NCBI RefSeq assembly: GCF_001611795.1
Contig: NZ_CP015098.1
Location: 3,968,001-4,032,000, forward strand
Direction of reading: 5' to 3'
DNA: 64,000 nucleotides
DNA from: Streptomyces qaidamensis
Lineage (GTDB): Bacteria > Actinomycetota > Actinomycetes > Streptomycetales > Streptomycetaceae
How positions within the stretch are numbered: position 1 is the stretch's first letter; each line of letters starts with the position of its first letter. The notes beneath the pieces were generated by a model. It searched no databases and had not been told where the DNA came from. It saw only the letters and a list, made by a program, of their open reading frames with translations. Made by a program: the position numbers and the translations under genes. Below are positions 7,827 to 16,363 of this stretch, piece after piece.

Positions 7827-10800
7827 ATGGACGGTGTACCGAACGGTGTACCGCGCGTACCGGAGCAGCGGCGATTCGACTCCGCGCCGTCATCGCCGGG
7901 GTCGGCTACGACGGCTGAGCCGGAGAGGCCGACCGAGCCCGCGAGCCTGCGCTTCAGCGTGCTCGGCCCCGTGCGCGCCTGGCGCGGTGACGAGCAGGTC
8001 GCCACCGGATCCCCCCAGCAACGCGCCCTGCTCGCCGCTCTGCTGCTGCGCGAGGGGCGGACGGCCACGGCGGCGGAGCTGATCGACGCCCTGTGGGGCG
8101 ATGAATCGCCCTCGCAGGCGCTGGCGGCGGTACGGACGTACGCCTCCCGCCTGCGCAAGGTGCTCGACCCGGGCGGCGAGGCACGCCGGTCGGGCGGCGC
8201 CGCGGCCACCGCTTCCGCCGTCCTGGTCAGCGAGTCCGGCGGCTACGCGGTCCGCGACCTCGCCGAGGGCGCCCTGGACCTCGCCGTCGCCCAGGACCTG
8301 GCGACCGAGGCGGAGAAGGCCCGCTCCGCCGGCGACCTCTGCCACGCCCGCGACACCCTGCGCCGCGCCCTCGCCCTGTGGGACGGGGAGACCCTGGCGG
8401 GAGTGCCCGGCCCCTACGCGGAGGCCCAGCGGGTGCGTCTGGAGGAGTGGCGGCTGCAACTCCTCGAATCCCGCCTGGACATGGACCTGGAGCAGGGCTG
8501 CCACGCCGAGGCCGTCTCGGAGCTCACGGCCCTCACCGCGGCCCATCCGCTCCGGGAGCGGCTGCGCGAGCTCCTGATGCTGGCGCTCTACCGCAGCGGC
8601 CGCCAGGCGGAGGCACTTGCCGTCTACGCCGACACCCGCCGCCTGCTCGCCGACGAACTCGGCGTGGACCCCCGCCCCGGCCTGAGCGAGCTGCAGCAGC
8701 GCATCCTCCAGGCGGACCCGGGGCTCGCGGAGCCCTCCTCCCCGGCGCCCGAGCCGGCCGCCGCCCCGGTCCGCCCGGCACAACTGCCCGCGTCGGTCCC
8801 GGACTTCACCGGCCGCGCTGCCTTCGTCCGCGAGCTCGGCGACATCCTCGCCTCCGCCGAGGGCCGGGTCATGGCGGTCTCGGCCCTGGCCGGGATCGGT
8901 GGCGTCGGCAAGACCACCCTCGCGGTGCACGTGGCCCACCAGGCGCGCGCGGCGTTCCCGGACGGCCAGCTGTACGTCGACCTGCAAGGCGCGGGCGCCC
9001 GGGCGGCGGAGCCGGAGACGGTCCTGGGCTCCTTCCTGCGCGCCCTCGGCACGGCCGACTCGGCGCTCCCCGACTCCCTGGAGGAGCGCGCGGCCCTCTA
9101 CCGCTCGGTCCTGGCCGGGCGGCGGGTGCTGGTCCTGCTGGACAACGCCCGGGACGCCGCCCAGGTCCGCCCCCTGCTGCCCGGCACGGACGGCTGCGCC
9201 GCGCTGGTCACCTCCCGCACGCGGATGATGGACCTCGCGGGCGCCCACCTGATCGACCTGGACGTGATGTCCCCGGACGAGGCGCTGGCGCTGTTCACGA
9301 AGATCGTGGGCGAGGAGCGGGTGGCGTCCGAGCGGAAGGCCGCCCTGGACGTGGTGGCGGCCTGCGGCTTCCTCCCGCTGGCCATCCGGATCGCCGCGTC
9401 GCGCCTGGCGGCCCGCCGCACCTGGACGGTTTCGGTCCTCGCGGCGAAGCTCGCCGACGAGCGCCGCCGCCTGGACGAACTCCAGGCCGGCGACCTGGCC
9501 GTCAAGGCCACCTTCGAACTCGGCTACGGCCAGCTCGAACCCGCCCAGGCCCGCGCGTTCCGCCTGCTGGGCCTCGCGGACGGCCCCGACATCTCCCTCG
9601 CCGCCGCGGCGGCGGTCCTGGATCTTCCGGCCGAGGACACGGAGGACCTGCTGGAGTCACTCGTCGACACCTCCCTCCTCGAATCGGCGGCCCCCGGCCG
9701 CTACCGCTTCCACGATCTGGTGCGGCTCTACGCGCGTGCCTGCGCCGAAAGGGACGAACTGCCCCCGAGCGAACGGGGGGCGGCGCTGTCCCGGCTGCTG
9801 GACTTCTACCTGGCGTCCGCGGCGGGCGTGTACGCGATCGAGCGCCCCGGGGACCGGCTGGTGGATCACCTGGAACCCACGTCGTACCCGGGGCTGCGGT
9901 TCGACGACCGGCACGCGGCGCAGGACTGGCTGTACGCGGAGGCCATCTGCCTCCTCGCGTGCGTACGGCAGTCCGCGGGGCGGCCGGAGACCCTCCCCCG
10001 GGCGATCGACATGCTGTGGGCCGCGCACGACCTCTCCGAGTCGGGGGCCAACTCCAAGGAGTACGAGGCGACGGCCCAGGCGCTCGTCGGCGCGGCCCGC
10101 TCGCACGGGCTCGGCCGGGCGGAGGCACGGGCGCTGATGACACTCGTCAACGTCCACCACGTGAGCGGCCGGTTCGAACGGGCCGAGGAGGAGGCGGAAC
10201 GGGCCATCCTGCTCGCGCAGGAGTCCGACGACCTGCTCCCCGTCTGCTGGGCGAGCAACGCGCGCGGCATCATCGCGCTGTACCAGAACCGCCACACGGA
10301 CGGCGAGGAGCACCTGTCCCGGGCCATCGAGCACTTCCGGGCCCTGGGCGACCGCCCCGGCGAGGCCGCCGCGCTCTGCAACCTCTCCCGGATCCATCTG
10401 GCGACCGGGCGGACCCAGAGTGCGGTCAGGCTGGCCCAGGAGGGCATCGACATCTACGACGGCATGGGCAACTCGATGCGCGGGGCGAACGCCCGCTACG
10501 CCCTCGGGCTCGCCCTTACCCAGAGCGGGGAGCTGGGCAAGGCGGCCGACCGGCTCCAGGAGGCGGTGGAGGTGTTCCGCGACAGCAGGCAGCGCCTGTG
10601 GGAGGGCATGAGCCTATTCCGGCTGGCCGAGGTGGACCTCGCCGCCCGGCGCGCGGCACGGGCCGCCGCCAACGCCGAGATGGCCCTCACGGTGCTGCGC
10701 GGAATCGGCGGGGAGTGGCGGCGGGGCAACGTCCTCACGGTGCTCGGGCGTGCGCTGAGCGGCATCGGCCAGACGGGCCGGGCCCAGGTCTGCTGGCAGG

Positions 10801-10883
10801 AAGCGGCCGGGATCTACGAGGAGCTCGGCTCACCGGAGGCGGCCGAGGTGCGTGCGCTGCTGTCCCCGGTGCGGGCGGCCTGA
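7827..10883 (+). CDS. afsR: AfsR, pleiotropic SARP-type transcriptional activator
   Basis: A 1018-residue regulator with the AfsR architecture. An OmpR-like winged helix (about residues 30-115, LRFSVLGPVRAWRG onward) is followed by a bacterial transcriptional activation domain to about 290. An NB-ARC/STAND ATPase follows, with Walker A GIGGVGKTT near 356-364 and LVLLDNARD near 435, and then C-terminal TPR helices. In S. coelicolor AfsR is phosphorylated on Ser/Thr by AfsK and other kinases and activates afsS transcription, raising antibiotic production. The ATG at 7827 follows AGGGGGA. afsS lies 218 bases downstream with a matching promoter, and afsK is 7 kb away. Identity is secure because length, domain order and the neighbouring afsS all agree. 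Confidence 0.96.
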   Translation: MDGVPNGVPRVPEQRRFDSAPSSPGSATTAEPERPTEPASLRFSVLGPVRAWRGDEQVATGSPQQRALLAALLLREGRTATAAELIDALWGDESPSQALAAVRTYASRLRKVLDPGGEARRSGGAAATASAVLVSESGGYAVRDLAEGALDLAVAQDLATEAEKARSAGDLCHARDTLRRALALWDGETLAGVPGPYAEAQRVRLEEWRLQLLESRLDMDLEQGCHAEAVSELTALTAAHPLRERLRELLMLALYRSGRQAEALAVYADTRRLLADELGVDPRPGLSELQQRILQADPGLAEPSSPAPEPAAAPVRPAQLPASVPDFTGRAAFVRELGDILASAEGRVMAVSALAGIGGVGKTTLAVHVAHQARAAFPDGQLYVDLQGAGARAAEPETVLGSFLRALGTADSALPDSLEERAALYRSVLAGRRVLVLLDNARDAAQVRPLLPGTDGCAALVTSRTRMMDLAGAHLIDLDVMSPDEALALFTKIVGEERVASERKAALDVVAACGFLPLAIRIAASRLAARRTWTVSVLAAKLADERRRLDELQAGDLAVKATFELGYGQLEPAQARAFRLLGLADGPDISLAAAAAVLDLPAEDTEDLLESLVDTSLLESAAPGRYRFHDLVRLYARACAERDELPPSERGAALSRLLDFYLASAAGVYAIERPGDRLVDHLEPTSYPGLRFDDRHAAQDWLYAEAICLLACVRQSAGRPETLPRAIDMLWAAHDLSESGANSKEYEATAQALVGAARSHGLGRAEARALMTLVNVHHVSGRFERAEEEAERAILLAQESDDLLPVCWASNARGIIALYQNRHTDGEEHLSRAIEHFRALGDRPGEAAALCNLSRIHLATGRTQSAVRLAQEGIDIYDGMGNSMRGANARYALGLALTQSGELGKAADRLQEAVEVFRDSRQRLWEGMSLFRLAEVDLAARRAARAAANAEMALTVLRGIGGEWRRGNVLTVLGRALSGIGQTGRAQVCWQEAAGIYEELGSPEAAEVRALLSPVRAA

Positions 10884-10896
10884 ACAGCGGCCGGGG

Positions 10897-10918
10897 CGTT
10901 CATCAATCGTTTATCCCC
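10897..10918 (+). promoter_or_regulatory. afsS promoter: AfsR/PhoP-type 11-bp direct repeats
   Basis: CGTTCATCAAT and CGTTTATCCCC are two adjacent 11-base repeats sharing GTTyATC exactly one helical turn apart. SARP proteins and PhoP bind such repeats, and in S. coelicolor AfsR and PhoP compete at the -35 region of afsS. A possible -10 (TAGTCGAT) begins at 10936, placing the second repeat over the -35 position as known for activator-recruited transcription. Confidence 0.8.
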
Positions 10919-11101
10919 CCACGTCATCATGGACGTAGTCGATCCGTCGCGTCGGGGGGCAGACGGGTCACTGCACGGGCCTCGCTCCGGTGTTCCATCG
11001 GGGAGCGGGCCCGGGTGGGCCTGCCCGGCCGTCCTCGGGGGAGTGGCCGGGCGGGCCCGCCGGCCTCACTGCCTGTTCCATGCCAAGGGGAGTTGACGAT
11101 C

Positions 11102-11278
11102 ATGGGCGACGAGCTCAAGCCGCAGGACCTGCACGCCACCGACGAGCCGCTGAAGACCGAGGACCTGCACGCCACGGACGAGGGCGCCGTCAAGAAGCAG
11201 GACCTGCACGCCACCGGCGAGCCGCTGGAGACGAAGGACCTGCACGCCACGTCGGAGCCTTTCAAGCCGACGAAGTAA
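11102..11278 (+). CDS. afsS: AfsS, small repeat-containing global regulator of antibiotic production
   Basis: A 58-residue acidic/lysine-rich protein made almost entirely of four DLHAT units (residues 9-13, 21-25, 34-38, 46-50) spaced 12, 13 and 12 residues apart, linked by x-x-EPL(K/E)T-type segments. This is the hallmark of AfsS, the sigma-factor-like small protein activated by AfsR that stimulates secondary metabolism; its mechanism is unresolved. A strong AAGGGGAG ribosome site precedes the ATG. It is monocistronic, with a strong hairpin following. The odd, low-complexity composition is normal for this family. Confidence 0.94.
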   Translation: MGDELKPQDLHATDEPLKTEDLHATDEGAVKKQDLHATGEPLETKDLHATSEPFKPTK

Positions 11279-11296
11279 GCCACCGTTACACGGGGT

Positions 11297-11335
11297 TCGG
11301 CCGCGGCGGCGCGGAGGGGGAGCCGTCGCGGCCGA
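11297..11335 (+). terminator. Probable terminator of afsS
   Basis: Arms 11297-11309 and 11323-11335 pair over 13 positions (TCGGCCGCG with CGCGGCCGA, extended by four pairs including one G-U), with a 13-base loop. It is located 19 bases after the afsS stop and before the convergent PIN gene. No U-tract is present, which is usual in Streptomyces. Confidence 0.65.
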
Positions 11336-11362
11336 GGTGTGTCCGCGGCAGGTGCCGCCGCG

Positions 11363-11758
11363 CTACAGCGGAACGACCCGCACCCCCGGCCCGCACAGCT
11401 TCCCCATGTCGTCCTCGTCGGACGTGAAGAGCACCACGCCTCCGCGTTGCCGGCTCGCGATCACGGCCAAGGCCGCGTCGATCGCGTACTTGTGGCCGTG
11501 CGGACCCGTGTCCTGAAGCAGGGCGACAGCCGCCTCGGCGACCTCCCGGGACACGGGTTCCACGACGACACGGGACATCGCCCATGCCCAAGCCGCCCGT
11601 TTCACGCGGCCGTGGTACGCCTCGATCAGCGTCATCGAGCTGGTCACGACGCGGATGCCGGAACGGTGCGCGTCCTTGAGCCGGGCGAGCATCACCCGGT
11701 CGCCCAGGACGGTCCGGGAGAACGCCTCGCAGTCCAGCACGTAGCAGGTCGGCCCCAC
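11363..11758 (-). CDS. PIN-domain protein, VapC-like putative toxin
   Basis: A 131-residue PIN-fold protein with the expected acidic residues: Asp in VLDCEA (near 9), Glu in TLIEAYHG (near 45), Asp in AIDAALAVIA (near 93) and Asp/Glu in TSDEDDM (near 115). VapC-type toxins are RNases using these residues to bind Mg. The GTG start at 11758 overlaps the antitoxin stop by one base, the usual antitoxin-first operon order. Its position next to afsS may simply be neutral. Confidence 0.8.
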   Translation of the reverse strand: MGPTCYVLDCEAFSRTVLGDRVMLARLKDAHRSGIRVVTSSMTLIEAYHGRVKRAAWAWAMSRVVVEPVSREVAEAAVALLQDTGPHGHKYAIDAALAVIASRQRGGVVLFTSDEDDMGKLCGPGVRVVPL

Positions 11759-12039
11759 TAGCTCGCCCTCCGGTGCCGCTCGCCGGCCGCCCCCGGGCCC
11801 TGCTCGGTGAAGTGGCGCTCGAACTCCCTGCGCTCGGCCTCCGCCGAGGCGAGCTCATCCTCGGTGACAGGGCCGTGCTCATCTTCCAGCCAGGTCACCA
11901 GTTCTCCCAGCCGGTCCTGCTCGCGCTGGCGCTCTATGGCCCGTGTGACATAGGCGCTGAAGCCGCCGGGCCCGACCTCGTGCCGGATCTCCTCGGCGAG
12001 CTCCTCCGGCAGCGTCACGGTGTACTTCTTCGTTGCCAT
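11758..12039 (-). CDS. Ribbon-helix-helix antitoxin-like protein (VapB-like)
   Basis: A protein of about 93 residues beginning MATKKYTVTLPEELAEEI, a ribbon-helix-helix DNA-binding start followed by a charged helical region rich in Glu and Arg that would wrap the PIN toxin. An upstream ATG at 12051 (MVSG) is an alternative start. Antitoxins of this kind bind and neutralise the toxin and repress their own operon. It is directly coupled to the PIN gene. Confidence 0.78.
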   Translation of the reverse strand: MATKKYTVTLPEELAEEIRHEVGPGGFSAYVTRAIERQREQDRLGELVTWLEDEHGPVTEDELASAEAERREFERHFTEQGPGAAGERHRRAS

Positions 12040-12156
12040 ACCACTTACCATACCGACCCCGGGTGTGATCGGCCCGGCGTGGTGCGCCGTCGGCCGCCGC
12101 GCGCGATAGTGGGTCCGCGCAGATCACCCGTCGGCCCACTCATGAAGGCGGCCCCC

Positions 12157-13083
12157 ATGCCCGGCGAGCAGCCCCACCTCTACGAGACCCTCGACGAGCG
12201 GTTCCGGACGGGCCGGTGTCAGGCGGGGGATTCGCGGCTGGAGGCCCTTTACGAAGGGTGCCGGTGGGCCGAGGGGCCCGTGTACGTGCCCGCCGGGCGG
12301 TACCTCGTGTGGAGCGACATCCCGAACGACCGGCTGCTGCGGTGGGACGAGACCACCGGGGCCGTCGGGGTGTTCCGCTCCCCCGCCGGGTACCCGAACG
12401 GCAGCACCCTGGACGGCCAGGGCCGTCTCATCACCTGCGAGCAGGGCAACCGGCGGGTGACCAGGACCGAGCACGACGGCTCGGTCACCGTGATCGCCGA
12501 GCGGTTCCGGGGCAAGCGGCTCAACAGTCCGAACGACGCCGTCGTGAAGTCGGACGGGTCGGTGTGGTTCTCCGACCCCGAGTTCGGGATCGCCACCGAC
12601 TACGAGGGGCACCGCGCCGAGAGCGAGATCGGCGCCCGGAACGTCTACCGCGTCGACCCCGCGACCGGCGAGGTGCGGCTGGTCGCCGACGGGTTCCAGG
12701 GGCCCAACGGGCTGGTCTTCTCGCCGGACGAGCGGCAGCTGTACGTATCGGACAGCGTCGCCAATCACATCCGCGTCTTCGACGTCCGCGAGGACGGGAC
12801 GACCCTCTCCGGCGGCGATGTCTTCGCCGCGTGCGGGAACGGCAACTTCGACAACATCCGGTTCGACGACCAGGGGCGGCTCTGGGCCGCCGCGATGGCC
12901 GGCGGCGTGCACTGCTACGACCCCGACGGCACGCTGATCGGCCGCATCCTGGTGCCCGGCACCGTCGCCAACGTCCGCTTCGGCGGCGCGCGGCGCAACC
13001 GCCTGTTCATCGCGGCCGACACCACCCTGTACTCCTTGATGATGTCGGTCACCGGCACCCCGGCCCTGCCGCTCAGCCGGTGA
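12157..13083 (+). CDS. SMP-30/gluconolactonase/LRE family protein
   Basis: A six-bladed beta-propeller lactonase of about 308 residues. Metal ligands are visible as Glu in WAEGPVYVP (near residue 38), Asn in LNSPNDAVV (near 125) and Asp in YVSDSVANH (near 200). Family enzymes hydrolyse sugar or other lactones with a divalent metal. ATG 12142 is an alternative start; 12157 has an AAGGCGG-like site before it. The gene has no CTGACG operator and converges with the acyl-CoA ligase, the two stops overlapping by 11 bases. It may open a lactone in the pathway, but this is inference. Confidence 0.85.
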   Translation: MPGEQPHLYETLDERFRTGRCQAGDSRLEALYEGCRWAEGPVYVPAGRYLVWSDIPNDRLLRWDETTGAVGVFRSPAGYPNGSTLDGQGRLITCEQGNRRVTRTEHDGSVTVIAERFRGKRLNSPNDAVVKSDGSVWFSDPEFGIATDYEGHRAESEIGARNVYRVDPATGEVRLVADGFQGPNGLVFSPDERQLYVSDSVANHIRVFDVREDGTTLSGGDVFAACGNGNFDNIRFDDQGRLWAAAMAGGVHCYDPDGTLIGRILVPGTVANVRFGGARRNRLFIAADTTLYSLMMSVTGTPALPLSR

Positions 13084-14680
13084 CCGTGTCCCGCAGCGCG
13101 CCCTTCACGACCTTCCCGCTCGCGTTGCGCGGCAGCCGCTCGACGAACTCCACCGTTCTCGGGACCTTGTAGTTGGCCATCTCCCTGCGGGACCAGGCGA
13201 TCAGGTCGCCGGCGGTCAGCAGGGCGCCCGGGCGCCGTACGACGTAGGCCCTGCCGACCTCCCCGAGCCGGGCGTCCGGTACGCCGATCACCGCGACGTC
13301 CGCCACGTCCGGGTGGAGGCCCAGGAGCTGCTCTATCTCGGCGGGGTAGGCGTTGAAGCCGCCGACGATGAACATGTCCTTGAGGCGGTCCGTGATGCGC
13401 AGGTTGCCCGCGGCGTCCAGGACGCCGACGTCGCCGGTGCGCAGCCAGCCGTCCTCGGACAGCACCTCGGCGGTGGCCCGCTCGTCCTCGTAGTAGCCGC
13501 TCATGACGTGGAAGCCGCGCACCAGGACCTCGCCCGGCAGGCCGGGTGCCAGAGGCCGGCCTTCGGGGTCCACGACCCGCACCTGCGTGCCGGGGATGGC
13601 CCGGCCCGACGTGGACGCGATGACCGTCGGGTCGTCGCCGCGCCGGCACATCGTGACGACACCGCTCGCTTCGGAGAGGCCGTAGGCGGTGAGGACCGTG
13701 CCGATGCCGAGTTCGCCGCGCAGCCGCTCGACCAGGCGCAGCGGCACGACCGCCGCTCCCGTCACGACCAGGCGCAGGGCCGTCAGGTCGTGGGCGTCCC
13801 GTGCGGGGTGGTCCAGGAGGGACTGGAGGAGGGTCGGGGGGCCGGGGAGCACGGAGATCCGCTCGGCGGCGATGTTGGCGAGGACCGTGGTCACGTTGAA
13901 CACGGGCTGGGGGATCATCGTCGCGCCCCGCATGAGGCAGGCGATCACCCCGGCCTTGTAGCCGAAGGTGTGGAAGAAGGGGTTGACGATCAGGTAGCGG
14001 TCGCCCCGGGTGAGGCCCGCCAGGTCGCTCCAGATGTCGTACGCCCGCAGCGTCTGGGCGTGGGTGATGACGGCGCCCTTGGGGCGGCCCGTCGTGCCCG
14101 AGGTGAAGATGATGTCCGAGGGCCGGGTCCCCGGTACGGCCGCGGACCTTCCGCGGACCTCCGCCGACCCCGTCCCCTCCCCGCTCGCCAGGAAGTCCTT
14201 CCAGGTCAGGAAGCCGGCCGGGGTGTCGTCCGAGAGGACGACCGCGTGCCGCAGCTCGGGCAGGCCGGGCAGGGGGCCGGTGCCCGGGCCGTCCCCCGCC
14301 GCCCGGCGCAGGGACGCCACGTACGAGGTGCCGAGGAACGTGCCGGTCACGAACAGCAGCCGGGTGCCGCTGCGGCGCAGCACGTCCGCCGCCTCGGCGC
14401 CCTTGAACCGGGTGTTCAGCGGCACGAGCACCGCGCCCGCCGAGACGGCGCCCAGGGCCGCGACGATCCAGTCGAGCGAGTTCGGGGCCCAGATGCCGAC
14501 CCGGTCGCCCGGTTCGACGCCGGTCGCCATGCAGGCCGCTGCCGCGCGCTCGACCCGTGCGCCCAGTTCCGCGTAGGTGACGCGGGTCCGGCCGTCGACG
14601 ACCGCCTCGACGTCCGCGTACCGCTCGGCCGCCGCCTCGACCAGGCCCGGAACGCTTCCCCATGCCGTATCCGCTCGCAC
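13073..14680 (-). CDS. AMP-forming acyl-CoA synthetase, FadD3-like
   Basis: A 535-residue ANL-superfamily ligase that activates a carboxylic acid to its CoA thioester through an acyl-adenylate. The P-loop-like A3 motif IIFTSGTTGRPKGA is at 190-203. It also has AYGLSEASG, the GDVGVLDAAG(N) hinge region with RLKDMFIVGGFNAYPAEIE, and the C-terminal catalytic Lys in NASGKVVKG. The GGFNAYPAEIE motif and overall sequence resemble mycobacterial FadD3-type ligases acting on ring-bearing propionates; that specificity is inferred. It diverges from the thiolase operon; the shared control region holds two operator palindromes. It starts ATG at 14680. Confidence 0.9.
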   Translation of the reverse strand: MRADTAWGSVPGLVEAAAERYADVEAVVDGRTRVTYAELGARVERAAAACMATGVEPGDRVGIWAPNSLDWIVAALGAVSAGAVLVPLNTRFKGAEAADVLRRSGTRLLFVTGTFLGTSYVASLRRAAGDGPGTGPLPGLPELRHAVVLSDDTPAGFLTWKDFLASGEGTGSAEVRGRSAAVPGTRPSDIIFTSGTTGRPKGAVITHAQTLRAYDIWSDLAGLTRGDRYLIVNPFFHTFGYKAGVIACLMRGATMIPQPVFNVTTVLANIAAERISVLPGPPTLLQSLLDHPARDAHDLTALRLVVTGAAVVPLRLVERLRGELGIGTVLTAYGLSEASGVVTMCRRGDDPTVIASTSGRAIPGTQVRVVDPEGRPLAPGLPGEVLVRGFHVMSGYYEDERATAEVLSEDGWLRTGDVGVLDAAGNLRITDRLKDMFIVGGFNAYPAEIEQLLGLHPDVADVAVIGVPDARLGEVGRAYVVRRPGALLTAGDLIAWSRREMANYKVPRTVEFVERLPRNASGKVVKGALRDTVTG

Positions 14681-14706
14681 AGCACGCCTCCCGAACGACG
14701 TAGGAG

Positions 14707-14721
14707 CTGACTACCCGTCAG
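14707..14721. promoter_or_regulatory. TetR-type operator, site 4 (CTGACTACCCGTCAG)
   Basis: A copy of the shared palindrome 27 bases upstream of the ligase start. One base of the left arm differs from consensus. It pairs with site 5 in the same divergent promoter. Confidence 0.7.
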
Positions 14722-14733
14722 ATTATCTGTAAT

Positions 14734-14748
14734 CTGACGACCTGTCAG
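14734..14748. promoter_or_regulatory. TetR-type operator, site 5 (CTGACGACCTGTCAG)
   Basis: A second palindrome in the divergent region, 31 bases upstream of the thiolase start. The identical 15-mer occurs again at 49924-49938 in front of another acyl-CoA ligase, supporting a real recurring site. Confidence 0.75.
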
Positions 14749-14778
14749 CGATGGTTCGGGCCCGGAGGTGCGCGCAGC

Positions 14779-15939
14779 ATGGCAGCAGGATCGGGAGGCC
14801 TCAAGGACGCGACCGCTGTCGTCGGCATAGGCCAGACGCCCTTCGCCAAACGGCTCCCGGAGGACGAACGCACCCTCGCCTGCCGTGCCGTACTGGCCGC
14901 GCTCGACGACGCGGGGATCGCGCCCGGCGAGGTCGACGCCCTCGCCTCCTACACCATGGAGGAGACCGACGAGGTGGAGCTGGCGAAGGCCTGCGGCTTC
15001 GGCGATATCACCTTCTTCAGCAAGGTCGGCTTCGGGGGCGGAGGTTCGTGCGCCACCGTCGCCCATCTCGCCGCCGCCATCGTCGCCGGGCAGGCCGGTG
15101 TCGGGGTGGCCTGGCGGTCCCGCAAGCGGGGCAGCGGCCCACGCCCCTGGACCGACACGACCGTCCAGCTCCCGACCCCGGCCCAGTGGACCCGGCCGTA
15201 CGGGCTGCTGAGGCCCGCCGACGAGATCGCGATGCTCACCCGCCGCTACCTGCACGAGTACGGCGCCACCCGCGACCACCTGTTCAACGTCGCCCTGGCC
15301 TGCCGCAACCGGGCCAACCAGAACCCCGCCGCGATCATGTACGAACGGCCCCTCACCCGCGAGATGTACATGACCTCCCGCTGGATCAGCGAGCCGCTCT
15401 GCCTCTTCGACAACTGCCTGGAGACCGACGGGGCCCTGGCCTGTGTCGTGGTCTCCGCCGAGCGCGCCCGCGACTGCCGGCGCAGGCCCGTCTACGTCCA
15501 TTCCGCCGCCCAGTCCCTCCCCGCCCAGCACCACGGCATGGTCAACTACTGGAACGACGACCCCCTCACCGGCCCCGCCTGGAGTGCCGCCCGGCACCTG
15601 TGGAAACACTCCGACCTGACCCCCGAGGACGTCGACGTCGCCCAGATCTACGACGCCTTCACGCCCCTGGTCCTGCTCTCCCTGGAGGGCTACGGCTTCT
15701 GCGGGCGTGGTGAGGGCGGGGCGTTCACCGAGGGCGGGGCGCTGGAGACCGGCGGGCTGCTGCCGCTGAACACCGGCGGGGGCGGCCTGTCCGAGGCCTA
15801 CGTCCACGGCTTCAACCTCATCAACGAAGGGGTCAGACAGCTGCGCGGCACCAGTACCGCCCAGGTGCCGGACGCCTCCGCCTGTCTGGTCACGGCGGGC
15901 GAAGGGGTCCCGACCTCCGCCCTGCTGCTGAGGAGTTGA
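14779..15939 (+). CDS. Thiolase-fold lipid-transfer protein, Ltp2-like retro-aldolase candidate
   Basis: A 386-residue SCP-x/thiolase-like protein. It carries Tyr291 (AQIYDAFTP) and Tyr341 (LSEAYVHG). The latter replaces the His of the usual GHP thiolase motif, and the 50-residue spacing equals that of the two catalytic tyrosines I recall for the steroid aldolase Ltp2. Cys91 (GGGSCAT) remains near the thiolase nucleophile position. Ltp2 with the DUF35 protein ChsH2 cleaves a 17-hydroxy side-chain CoA ester by a retro-aldol reaction; here a DUF35 gene follows after 10 bases. C-C cleavage of a beta-hydroxyacyl-CoA is therefore the favoured role, with the substrate unknown. GGAGG precedes the ATG. 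Confidence 0.87.
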   Translation: MAAGSGGLKDATAVVGIGQTPFAKRLPEDERTLACRAVLAALDDAGIAPGEVDALASYTMEETDEVELAKACGFGDITFFSKVGFGGGGSCATVAHLAAAIVAGQAGVGVAWRSRKRGSGPRPWTDTTVQLPTPAQWTRPYGLLRPADEIAMLTRRYLHEYGATRDHLFNVALACRNRANQNPAAIMYERPLTREMYMTSRWISEPLCLFDNCLETDGALACVVVSAERARDCRRRPVYVHSAAQSLPAQHHGMVNYWNDDPLTGPAWSAARHLWKHSDLTPEDVDVAQIYDAFTPLVLLSLEGYGFCGRGEGGAFTEGGALETGGLLPLNTGGGGLSEAYVHGFNLINEGVRQLRGTSTAQVPDASACLVTAGEGVPTSALLLRS

Positions 15940-15949
15940 GGAGCACCCC

Positions 15950-16363
15950 ATGCTGCGTCCCGTCCCCGACGCCGACGGCGCCCCCTTCTGGGAGTACGCC
16001 GCCCAGGGCGAACTCCGCGTCCAGGCCTGCGGCGACTGCGGAGAACTCCGCTTCCCGCCCCGGCCCTGCTGCCCGCACTGCCAGTCCTTCGCGAGCGAGT
16101 GGCGTCCGGTCTCCGGCCGGGGCCGGGTCTGGTCGTACGTCGTCGCCCATCCGCCGCTGCTGCCCGACTACGCCGCGCACGCGCCGTACAACGTGGTCGT
16201 CGTCGAGCTGGACGAGGCGCCCCGCATCAGGCTGGTGGGCAATCTGGTCGCCGGGGCCGGGCAGCCCCTGGGCGCCTTCCCTCCGGAGAACCTGCGCATC
16301 GGCGCCCGGGTACGGGCCGTCTTCCACGACGGCCTTCCCCAGTGGGTCCCGGAGCGGTCATGA
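15950..16363 (+). CDS. Zn-ribbon OB-fold protein (DUF35), ChsH2-like
   Basis: A 137-residue protein with a rubredoxin-like zinc ribbon (Cys27-x2-Cys30 and Cys41-x2-Cys44, CGDC and CPHC) followed by an OB-fold. DUF35 proteins bind CoA and serve as required partners of thiolase-like proteins, as ChsH2 does for Ltp2. It lies 10 bases after the thiolase with a GAGGAG site and overlaps the next gene as ATGA, so the three form one operon. Confidence 0.88.
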   Translation: MLRPVPDADGAPFWEYAAQGELRVQACGDCGELRFPPRPCCPHCQSFASEWRPVSGRGRVWSYVVAHPPLLPDYAAHAPYNVVVVELDEAPRIRLVGNLVAGAGQPLGAFPPENLRIGARVRAVFHDGLPQWVPERS

